Positions 28,783 through 33,896 of a stretch of 33,896 nt of DNA are shown in pieces (the first letter of the stretch is position 1; each line of letters begins with the position of its first letter). Origin of the DNA: a virus; the IMG/VR virus record IMGVR_UViG_3300025732_002268, positions 1-33,896 of that record. One strand, given 5' to 3'. A program made the translations under genes and the position numbers. The notes below the pieces were generated by a model. The model was not told the origin of the DNA, ran no database searches, and was given only the letters and a program-made list of their open reading frames with translations.

Positions 28783-29334
28783 ATGTTAGAAGCTCAACTT
28801 ACAGCATGTCTTAAAAAGCATTTAGAATTTCCAGATTCTGGTAACCTACAGCAGCGTGGTATTGCTGATAGAATTGAAGCTGCCTGCAATGAAATTATAA
28901 ACGAAAATTTTCAAGATGTGAAACCTGCTACTAGTCGCAGAAGTATAGAGGACATTAGCATAGGGACAACTTACGTCGATCATAAAACCAGTGATGTGGC
29001 GTTAGATTTCAAAATGCCCAACATGATTAGCATAGATAGACTACGTAAGTTAGATCGCGAGCTCATATATAACTTTGTTATCTATGACAGTCGAGCAAAA
29101 ACTATTGTGGATACCTTTGCTCTTAATGTATATGAGTTAAACTGGGACTATCTGAAAATACAAAACTTGGGCAAGGGACAACTACAAATTACTAACATGG
29201 CTGCATTTTTGGCCGATCCAAGAAGTCAACTTACAAAAGAAGAATGGTTGAAACGTCTGCATCAAGCTGCTCGTGATTTTTATGCCAAAGTACAGCGTGA
29301 TGCAGAACGTAGACAACGTGAGTGGTCTAAATAA
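28783..29334 (+). CDS. hypothetical protein, possible PD-(D/E)xK nuclease-like (183 aa)
   Basis: The N-terminal helices (LTACLKKHLEFPDSGNLQQR, IADRIEAACNEIINENFQDV) precede a beta-rich core IGTTYVDHKTSDVALDFKMP, followed by IYNFVIYDSRAKTIVDTFAL. An E-D pair before D-H-K in the core could represent the PD-(D/E)xK nuclease fold of restriction-type enzymes, but the match is weak. The C-terminus is a charged helix rich in Arg and Gln. It lies just before the tmRNA promoter; its last codons overlap the late promoter octamer. Confidence 0.6.
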   Translation: MLEAQLTACLKKHLEFPDSGNLQQRGIADRIEAACNEIINENFQDVKPATSRRSIEDISIGTTYVDHKTSDVALDFKMPNMISIDRLRKLDRELIYNFVIYDSRAKTIVDTFALNVYELNWDYLKIQNLGKGQLQITNMAAFLADPRSQLTKEEWLKRLHQAARDFYAKVQRDAERRQREWSK

Positions 29335-29337
29335 ATA
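29330..29337 (+). promoter_or_regulatory. late promoter-like AATAAATA before the tmRNA
   Basis: One mismatch to TATAAATA. Transcription would start near 29343, just upstream of the tmRNA acceptor half, so the tmRNA would be a late-phase product. Confidence 0.55.
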
Positions 29338-29407
29338 CTAGTTATTGTTGTATGAAGCAAGCAGAAATGTGCTGCGGACGCGGGTTCGAATCCCGCCTGG
29401 TCCACCA

Positions 29408-29563
29408 TAAAGATACTATGGAAGATAACGACGAAAGAGCTAGAGTAGATGTTAAAACACCTTGGTTCAAGTTAGCTATAGATAACATCGACTGGAAAGA
29501 AATTTTGGTTATTGCAATGGTTCTTTTAGCCACTGTCTATATTATTAAAGCATAGTATCTTTA
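29408..29563 (+). repeat. perfect 13-bp inverted repeat bordering the tmRNA intervening segment
   Basis: TAAAGATACTATG (29408-29420) begins directly after the encoded CCA, and CATAGTATCTTTA (29551-29563) ends four bases before the 5' acceptor strand. Pairing extends the acceptor stem region and would present the two processing sites together. It also holds the start and stop codons of the ORF in the segment. Confidence 0.85.
29418..29555 (+). CDS. small membrane protein ORF inside the tmRNA intervening segment (45 aa)
   Basis: ATG 29418 and TAG 29553 lie in the two arms of the inverted repeat, so the ORF fills the intervening segment almost exactly. The product has an acidic, polar N-terminus (MEDNDERARVDV) and one hydrophobic helix (ILVIAMVLLATVYIIKA), typical of a small single-pass membrane protein. 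No strong RBS is visible, and the stem may hide the start. It could be a holin-like or regulatory peptide made from the precursor or the excised piece. Its protein-like composition supports it, but translation is unproven. Confidence 0.55.
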   Translation: MEDNDERARVDVKTPWFKLAIDNIDWKEILVIAMVLLATVYIIKA

Positions 29564-29759
29564 TGATGGGCCAGACATGGTTTCGACGGGGCAAATAGTA
29601 AGTAAGTGGACAACTCGGCAATGCTAAAGTCGTAGGGTTAGGACTACCTGGCCAAAGAAGCAAATTAAATAGACGCAAACGACGACTATTTCTATCAGGA
29701 CCTTAAGCTAGCCGCTTAAACCTGACGGGGCAGGAAAAGGCCTTGTAACCCAACAAACC

Positions 29760-29779
29760 AGGGGCTTCGGCCCCTTTTT
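29760..29779 (+). terminator. rho-independent terminator at the tmRNA end
   Basis: AGGGGC (29760-29765), TTCG loop, GCCCCT (29770-29775) and TTTT. It closes the tmRNA transcript about 40 bases after the tag stop codon. Confidence 0.88.
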
Positions 29780-29843
29780 CTACATAGTTATTGGTAATAT
29801 AACCCATGATTAATCCGATAACTTATTTGTTAACTCGAAAAGG

Positions 29844-29872
29844 TTGACTGTAAATAAACTTACCTGTAATAA
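29844..29872 (+). promoter_or_regulatory. sigma70 promoter TTGACT-17-TAATAA
   Basis: A near-consensus -35 (29844-29849) and a weaker -10 (29867-29872) at 17-nt spacing precede the outer-membrane barrel gene, with RBS AAAGGA before ATG 29908. The gap 29780-29907 otherwise shows nothing. Confidence 0.6.
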
Positions 29873-29907
29873 TAACAGGGTAGTAATTAGATTTGAAAGG
29901 AAACTAA

Positions 29908-30453
29908 ATGAAGAAACTAATTGCAGTTTTAGCTCTAGCAGCATCTACTACAGCAGGTGCCACTGGCTGGGCCAGTTTTGATGTAGACTCAGTAAGTGGT
30001 CGTAATGGTGCCAAGGACAGTACTGCTCAATACCTAAGAGTTGGCAAAAGCTTCGGTGATGTCAGCTTAATGGTACAAGGTCGTACCGCAAGGTTCGACG
30101 GTGGTGGTCTAGTCAACAGCGTAGAAACCACAGTAAGCTCACGCAAAGTCAGCTTAGGTCCCTTAAGCCCATTCGTGGGTTTTGGATATGACAACGGTTT
30201 CAACGGCGGACCCGATTTCAAATATGGACTAGTTGGTGCCACAATGGGCGCTAAGGTTGGTCCAGGTTTCGCTATGTTAGGGGCTAAGACTCGTGTTGGC
30301 AGCACTCAAGACAACATGACTAACCAAACTGTTGCTTTCGCTAGTTACAGTATGCCTGTTACTAAGGATCTTGGTGTAAACTTTAATGTAAGCCGTAGTA
30401 GTCAAGACATTAAAGAAAACGCAATTGGATTAGGATTAGGCATCAAGTTCTAA
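29908..30453 (+). CDS. outer-membrane beta-barrel protein (181 aa)
   Basis: MKKLIAVLALAASTTAGATG is a typical signal peptide, cleaved near residue 18-20. The mature part alternates polar and hydrophobic residues in about eight strands (for example YLRVGKSFGDVSLMVQGRTA, DLGVNFNVSRSSQ, NAIGLGLGIKF). It ends in Phe, the C-terminal signal for the BAM machinery, so an eight-stranded barrel in the outer membrane is likely. A phage-encoded barrel might block superinfection, alter receptors or take part in uptake (inference). It is enclosed by its own promoter and terminator. Confidence 0.8.
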   Translation: MKKLIAVLALAASTTAGATGWASFDVDSVSGRNGAKDSTAQYLRVGKSFGDVSLMVQGRTARFDGGGLVNSVETTVSSRKVSLGPLSPFVGFGYDNGFNGGPDFKYGLVGATMGAKVGPGFAMLGAKTRVGSTQDNMTNQTVAFASYSMPVTKDLGVNFNVSRSSQDIKENAIGLGLGIKF

Positions 30454-30471
30454 GTTCTATTTCAATACAAA

Positions 30472-30497
30472 AAACCTAGGTTCGCCTAGGTTTTTTT
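30472..30497 (+). terminator. rho-independent terminator after the barrel gene
   Basis: AAACCTAGG (30472-30480) pairs with CCTAGGTTT (30485-30493) around TTCG, followed by TTTT. A strong, compact terminator. Confidence 0.93.
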
Positions 30498-30513
30498 GTG
30501 GCTAAATATCTGC

Positions 30514-31158
30514 ATGAAACGACCACGAGCGGCTATATTCATACACCACCCAGAATGTAGCGTACAAAGTTCACATGGTATAATACGAGCGTTAAGTCCA
30601 GAATATGACACTGCCTGTTTTACAGTCAATGATATTCGTGACAGCTATTTTCGTCGTTTTCAATTGATAGCGTTCCCGGGAGGTCTTGGTGATAGCAGTA
30701 CATGGCACAGCATCTTATCACCAACGCAGGATGTAATTAAAAATCAAATAGCTCTAGGTAAACATTACCTAGGTGTTTGTATGGGTGCATACTGGGCTGG
30801 ACCACATTATTACAACTTGTTGCAGGGCGTCAACACAGTTCAATATATTAAAAGGCCAGGTGCGGAAGTTCGGCGCAGTTTTAGTACAACCACAGAAGTC
30901 ATATGGCTTAACAAAGCCGAACAAATGTTTTTTTATGACGGCTGTAGTTTACTTGGCAATAAACGCAACTTTAGGACAATCGCACACTACACAAATGGAG
31001 ATGCTGCTGCTATAATACAAGGCAGGATCGGTGTTATAGGACCGCATCCCGAGAGCGACAGCTATTGGTACAATAGACCATATCTAGCACCTTATTGGCA
31101 TGAGTACAGACATCATCAATTACTATTAGACTTTGCCAACGAACTACTAGGTCGTTGA
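30514..31158 (+). CDS. BPL_N-like class I glutamine amidotransferase-fold protein (214 aa)
   Basis: The fold is suggested by AAIFIHHPECSVQSSHGI at the start, LIAFPGGLGDSSTW (near residue 52), HYLGVCMGAYWAGP with nucleophile-elbow Cys (near residue 90), and a late GVIGPHPESDSYWY with the His-x-Glu pair. This order matches the biotin-protein-ligase N-terminal domain (BPL_N), a class I amidotransferase-like fold found alone in many phages. The reaction is unknown. ATG 30514 is preferred over a TTG at 30496 in the terminator. Its stop TGA overlaps the -35 of the ahpC promoter. Confidence 0.78.
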   Translation: MKRPRAAIFIHHPECSVQSSHGIIRALSPEYDTACFTVNDIRDSYFRRFQLIAFPGGLGDSSTWHSILSPTQDVIKNQIALGKHYLGVCMGAYWAGPHYYNLLQGVNTVQYIKRPGAEVRRSFSTTTEVIWLNKAEQMFFYDGCSLLGNKRNFRTIAHYTNGDAAAIIQGRIGVIGPHPESDSYWYNRPYLAPYWHEYRHHQLLLDFANELLGR

Positions 31159-31184
31159 CTTTTGTCCAGGACTAAGTATATACT
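31155..31184 (+). promoter_or_regulatory. sigma70-type promoter TTGACT-18-TATACT for ahpC
   Basis: -35 TTGACT (31155-31160) overlaps the previous stop and -10 TATACT lies at 31179-31184. RBS AAAGGAG and ATG 31214 follow. No obvious OxyR site was recognised. Confidence 0.65.
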
Positions 31185-31213
31185 TGTAACACCCACACAC
31201 AAAGGAGAAAAAT

Positions 31214-31747
31214 ATGAAAACCGTAGGTGATCGGCTAGAGCCGTTTGTAGTAACCGGAGTCAATCCAGGTAGTGATCAATTCTTTGATATTACCGAACGA
31301 TCATACCCAGGCAAATGGAAAGTCATTGTGTACTATCCAAAAGATTTTACTTTTGTTTGCCCAACAGAAATTGTAGCATATGATAAATTAGCACGAGACT
31401 TTGAGGATCGTGATGCTGTATTGCTCACAGGCAGCACAGATAATGAATTCTGTAAACTAGCATGGCAAGCCGCACATGAGGATCTTAAGAAAATTGTTCA
31501 TACACAATTTGCAGATACTCAGCGCGGTGAACTCAGTTTAATCAATCAACTTGGTGTATTTTATGCACCTGCCGGGGCTGCTCTTCGCGCTACTTTTGTC
31601 ATTGACCCTGATAATGTTATTCAGCATGTTACAGTGAATAACTTGAATGTTGGTCGTAGTCCAGAAGAAACACTGCGTGTATTAGATGCTTGCCAGACCG
31701 GCGAACTCTGTGCATGTAATCGTGCCGTAGGTGGAGAGACCCTGTAA
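31214..31747 (+). CDS. ahpC: peroxiredoxin AhpC, AhpD-dependent type (177 aa)
   Basis: The peroxidatic Cys is C49 in VYYPKDFTFVCPTEIVAY. The C-terminal TGELCACNRAVGGETL has C166 and C168. That three-Cys layout matches mycobacterial AhpC (C61, C174, C176), which is reduced by AhpD rather than AhpF. A fitting AhpD gene lies 1.5 kb downstream. The enzyme reduces H2O2, alkyl hydroperoxides and peroxynitrite. The C-terminus extends a little beyond the Cys pair. Well expressed by its own promoter and RBS; its stop shares a base with the next start. Confidence 0.95.
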   Translation: MKTVGDRLEPFVVTGVNPGSDQFFDITERSYPGKWKVIVYYPKDFTFVCPTEIVAYDKLARDFEDRDAVLLTGSTDNEFCKLAWQAAHEDLKKIVHTQFADTQRGELSLINQLGVFYAPAGAALRATFVIDPDNVIQHVTVNNLNVGRSPEETLRVLDACQTGELCACNRAVGGETL

Positions 31748-31866
31748 TGTTTGAATACGCATCAATCTTGGATGTTTATGAAATCAAGCTCTATATCCTT
31801 TGCTTGAGTATTGCTGTAGCCATATGGCTAGGCAACAAGTTTTATGATACGAGAAATAAGAAATAA
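31747..31866 (+). CDS. tiny membrane protein (39 aa)
   Basis: A 40-codon ORF coupled on both sides (TAATG into it and TAATG out of it), between ahpC and the TerC-family gene. It has one hydrophobic helix (IKLYILCLSIAVAIWLG) and a basic tail (KFYDTRNKK), so it is likely a single-pass inner-membrane peptide. Coupling with TerC suggests a subunit or regulator of that membrane protein, but this is inference. Confidence 0.65.
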   Translation: MFEYASILDVYEIKLYILCLSIAVAIWLGNKFYDTRNKK

Positions 31867-32450
31867 TGCTTGAACTCATTTGGGCACTAGGTGCCATTAT
31901 CTTAATTGATGTAGTATTAGGCGGCGAGAACGCTATTGTGATTGCTATGGCTAGTCGCCGCCTGCCACCAGACCTGCGTAAGCGAGCTATGTTATGGGGA
32001 ACTATCGGTGCAGTTGCAGTAAGATTTGCTTGTGTAGCTGCACTAACTTATTTGCTCATGATCCCGGGACTTAGACTGATTGGCGGTTTAGCATTGTTGT
32101 ACATTGCTTGGACTTTGGTACGCAACACAGAGGAGACCGAGCATGAAGTCACAGCAGCAAATACCTTTTGGGGAGCGATGGGAACCATTGTCTGGGCCGA
32201 TGCTGTAATGGGCTTAGACAATGCACTGGCTATCGCAGGTGCTGCTGGAGGCAATTGGTGGTTAATTATTTTTGGGCTCTTAGTCTCTGTGCCTATCATA
32301 CTGTTTGGTAGTACAATAGTAGCTAGGATCATGGAACGTTGGCCTCAAACTATTTGGGTAGGTGCTGCTGTACTAGTTGCAGTAGCAGCACAAATGATCT
32401 GGGCCGAACCTTTATTACAAGAATTTATTAACCCACCTAAACAAGAATGA
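31866..32450 (+). CDS. TerC-family integral membrane protein, possible Mn2+ exporter (194 aa)
   Basis: Six to seven membrane segments. Both family signature sites are present: ALGAIILIDVVLGGENAIVI (near 7-26) and GTIVWADAVMGLDNALAIAG (near 106-125), with the membrane Asp/Glu/Asn residues thought to bind the metal. Length matches the short YjbE-type TerC proteins of proteobacteria. Relatives export Mn2+ or help load metals to exported proteins. In this window it is next to ahpC and in a phage with SOD, so metal and redox control may be linked (inference). Confidence 0.9.
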   Translation: MLELIWALGAIILIDVVLGGENAIVIAMASRRLPPDLRKRAMLWGTIGAVAVRFACVAALTYLLMIPGLRLIGGLALLYIAWTLVRNTEETEHEVTAANTFWGAMGTIVWADAVMGLDNALAIAGAAGGNWWLIIFGLLVSVPIILFGSTIVARIMERWPQTIWVGAAVLVAVAAQMIWAEPLLQEFINPPKQE

Positions 32451-33241
32451 AGATATTAGTTACCGGACACCGAGGCTTTATTGGCTCACAAATTTATAGT
32501 TATTTCAAATCACACCATGAAGTAGTAGGATATGATTATGATCCCAATGTTGTTCCTGACATAAGAGGATATGATTGGGTCATACATTGTGGAGCAATTT
32601 CAAGCACTACAGAGCGCGATATTGACTTAGTGCTTAGGCAAAATCTAGAATTTAGTCAGCGTATATTAGAGGACTGTTATAGATATGGTGTGAACCTACA
32701 GTATTCTAGTTCAGCTAGTATATATGGACTAGGAACAGACTTTCGGGAAACTGCTCCACCGGATCCACGCACACCATATGCCTGGAGCAAGTATTTGTTT
32801 GAACGCTATGTGGCACAGAATCCTGGACCAAGTATTGTACAGGGTTTCAGATACTTTAATGTATACGGTGAACCTGAGCAAGAAGCACACAAAGGTGGTC
32901 AAGCTAGTCCTTATACCCAATTTAGGCTGCAGGCACGCCGATACGGCAGAATATCATTGTTCACCAACAGCGAATCATATTGGCGTGACTTTGTGCCAAT
33001 TGAACGAGTTGTTGGAGTACATAAGAGATTTTTAGCCATACCCGAATCGGGTCTATGGAATATTGGCACAGGTCAAGTTCGTAGTTTTGCTCAAGTAGCA
33101 GATGAAGTTGTAGCCGAAACCGGGTGTGCTGTTGATTATATAGCCATGCCTAAACAATTAGAACACAGTTATCAAACATATACTTGTGCAGATTTAACTC
33201 ACTTACACAACACCTTGGAGAAATATGATGTCGTGGATTGA
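32447..33241 (+). CDS. NAD(P)-dependent sugar epimerase, HldD-like (264 aa)
   Basis: An extended SDR protein. The nucleotide-binding MKILVTGHRGFIGSQIYSYF has the GxxGxxG pattern; the catalytic set is S-S-A followed by YAWSKYLFE (Y-x3-K). GFRYFNVYGEPEQEAHKGGQ, WRDFVPIERVV and GTGQVRSFAQVADE are close to ADP-glycero-manno-heptose 6-epimerase (HldD/RfaD), and SSTTE also fits. It is shorter than HldD (about 310-330 aa), so the C-terminal substrate domain is reduced. It may make nucleotide-heptoses or related sugars for LPS change or for the phage glycosyltransferases. Coupled to the terC gene by ATGA. Confidence 0.88.
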   Translation: MKILVTGHRGFIGSQIYSYFKSHHEVVGYDYDPNVVPDIRGYDWVIHCGAISSTTERDIDLVLRQNLEFSQRILEDCYRYGVNLQYSSSASIYGLGTDFRETAPPDPRTPYAWSKYLFERYVAQNPGPSIVQGFRYFNVYGEPEQEAHKGGQASPYTQFRLQARRYGRISLFTNSESYWRDFVPIERVVGVHKRFLAIPESGLWNIGTGQVRSFAQVADEVVAETGCAVDYIAMPKQLEHSYQTYTCADLTHLHNTLEKYDVVD

Positions 33242-33740
33242 TCAATTAAAAGATGCTATACCCGACTACGCCAAAGATACTCGTCTTAACATAGACGCGG
33301 TATTAAAGCGTAGCACACTAGATTCGATTGAAGCAGAATGTGTGGCACTTGCTGCTACCTTTGCCACTGGTAATACAAAATTATGGACTTGGATGCAAAG
33401 CCAAATCTCAGATACTGTAGAAAGCACCGCGGCTATTACAGCAGCCAGTCTCATGTCGATGAACAATGTCTGGTACCCATTTGTGGAAATGACCGAAGAT
33501 CCCTCTCTCAAAGGATTACCTGCACAGTTGCGTATGAACGCTATTGCCAGTCATGGTGGAACCACCAAGGCTAGATTCGAATCCTACAGCCTTGCAGCAT
33601 CTATAGTTGGTAAGTGTCATTTTTGTGTTCGAGCACATTATGACACATTGAAGAAAGAAGGGTATACCGTTGAACAACTAAGAGACATTGGACGCATTGC
33701 TGCGGTTATGACTGCTGCAAGTCGTGTTATGGTCAATTAA
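33228..33740 (+). CDS. ahpD: AhpD-family alkylhydroperoxidase/AhpC reductase (170 aa)
   Basis: The CMD/AhpD fold with the active motif GKCHFCVRAH: C130 and C133 with a His four residues later, matching Mtb AhpD (C130, C133, H137). A Glu in RFESYSLAAS is in the expected proton-relay position. AhpD passes electrons to AhpC in place of AhpF, from dihydrolipoamide via dihydrolipoamide succinyltransferase and Lpd. The phage ahpC thus has a dedicated partner. ATG 33228 is seven bases from GGAG; ATG 33225 is the alternative. The gene overlaps the end of the epimerase gene by 14 bases. Confidence 0.93.
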   Translation: MSWIDQLKDAIPDYAKDTRLNIDAVLKRSTLDSIEAECVALAATFATGNTKLWTWMQSQISDTVESTAAITAASLMSMNNVWYPFVEMTEDPSLKGLPAQLRMNAIASHGGTTKARFESYSLAASIVGKCHFCVRAHYDTLKKEGYTVEQLRDIGRIAAVMTAASRVMVN

Positions 33741-33812
33741 TTGTCAACTTATTACACACACAGGCGTTAATATATATGTAGCCCCGGCTACTTAACTTTT
33801 AAGGAAACCAAA

Positions 33813-33896
33813 ATGAAATCAGTTATCGCAACCCTAATCGCAGCTTTCGCAGTAACTTCAGCTTTCGCAGCAGACGCTAAGAAAGAAGAGCCTAAA
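33813..33896 (+). CDS. exported small protein, truncated by the window end
   Basis: ATG 33813 is preceded by AAGGAAA. The 28 visible residues begin MKSVIATLIAAFAVTSAFAA and continue DAKKEEPK, a clear signal peptide cut after AFA and then a Lys/Glu-rich mature start. Small exported Lys/Ala/Glu-rich proteins of this look are common in betaproteobacteria. The rest is missing, so its function is unknown. The gap 33741-33812 holds a small TAGCC/GGCTA hairpin (33780-33791) and no certain promoter. Confidence 0.7.
   Translation, partial: MKSVIATLIAAFAVTSAFAADAKKEEPK

Larger units (their letters stand above)
29343..29779 (+). ncRNA. ssrA: circularly permuted (two-piece) tmRNA
   Basis: The tRNA-like 3' half comes first (to CCA at 29405-29407): T stem GCGGG/CCCGC with loop TTCGAAT, and acceptor strand CTGGTCC. 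The 5' half follows downstream: GGGCCAG (29568-29574), then TTTCGACGGGG. These acceptor strands form seven pairs including G3-U70, the alanyl-tRNA synthetase determinant. The tag reading frame starts at GCA 29675 and encodes ANDDYFYQDLKLAA, then TAA (29717-29719), similar to the E. coli ANDENYALAA tag. The order is reversed relative to normal ssrA, so the 160-nt intervening segment (29408-29567) must be removed. 5' and 3' ends of the pieces are approximate. Confidence 0.92.

Noticed and set aside
33741-33773. Promoter TTGTCA...TAATAT before the last gene
   Set aside because: The spacer would be 21 bases, too long for sigma70; a promoter is likely present but cannot be placed.
1-33896. Bacterial chromosome segment, suggested by dnaK, iscU, ahpC, sod, terC, infA and the BMP gene
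   Set aside because: The order of these genes fits no known operon, and they lie among dozens of tiny coupled genes on one strand with homing endonucleases, tail-fibre-like genes and T4-type late promoters. A phage genome explains all of it better.

Overview
The window looks like part of a large T4-like tailed phage (myovirus-type) genome, probably from a betaproteobacterial host in fresh water. Phage signs: about 60 tightly packed genes, all but one on the + strand, many joined by ATGA or TAATG stop/start overlaps; many small genes without recognisable function; a tail-fibre-like protein; two free-standing homing endonucleases; and repeated copies of the T4 late promoter octamer TATAAATA or one- or two-base variants. 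Host signs: the DnaK, Hsp20, IscU, BMP lipoprotein and TerC proteins read as proteobacterial; the tRNA-Ile(CAU) carries a group I intron close to the one I remember from Azoarcus; and the tmRNA gene is circularly permuted, as in one betaproteobacterial lineage. The host assignment is inference.

Layout. 1-1.7 kb: small phage proteins and a calcineurin-like phosphoesterase. 1.7-2.6 kb: a homing endonuclease gene behind a hairpin with a late promoter in its loop, running into a tRNA-Ile(CAU) split by a 198-nt group I intron. 2.6-8.2 kb: HAD phosphatase, four glycosyltransferase-like proteins, a GNAT-like protein, IscA and IscU. 8.2-11.1 kb: translation initiation factor IF-1, a superoxide dismutase and a large membrane/coiled-coil protein. 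11.1-14 kb: DnaK, Hsp20 and ClpS. 14-17.2 kb: a DexA-like exonuclease and virion-type proteins. 17.2-20.3 kb: UV damage endonuclease with an operator-like inverted repeat, the only minus-strand gene (EF-hand, membrane-anchored), an SprT-like protease and a secreted nuclease. 20.3-23.3 kb: a protein with repeated G-V-A-E-G motifs, a GIY-YIG endonuclease and two Cys-containing phage proteins. 23.3-25.5 kb: short genes driven by repeated consensus sigma70 promoters, probably early genes. 25.5-29.3 kb: YccA-like membrane protein, BMP lipoprotein and hypothetical proteins. 29.3-29.8 kb: permuted tmRNA with a small membrane-protein ORF in its intervening segment. 29.9-33.9 kb: outer-membrane barrel, BPL_N-like amidotransferase, AhpC, TerC, HldD-like epimerase, AhpD and a truncated exported protein.

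How the genes could work together. Three themes recur. (1) Redox and Fe-S upkeep: SOD, AhpC with AhpD, IscA, IscU and a possible Mn exporter. (2) Proteostasis and translation: DnaK, Hsp20, ClpS, YccA-like, tmRNA, IF-1 and tRNA-Ile(CAU). (3) Surface and envelope change: glycosyltransferases, HldD-like epimerase, outer-membrane barrel and BMP lipoprotein. This fits a phage with a long infection cycle that keeps its host working.

The observations most worth checking are the Azoarcus-like intron with its hairpin-gated endonuclease, the permuted tmRNA carrying an ORF flanked by a perfect 13-bp inverted repeat, and the three copies of a hairpin/promoter/leader module. No gap over 300 bases lacks a gene or RNA. 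All family calls were made by eye, without database searches.
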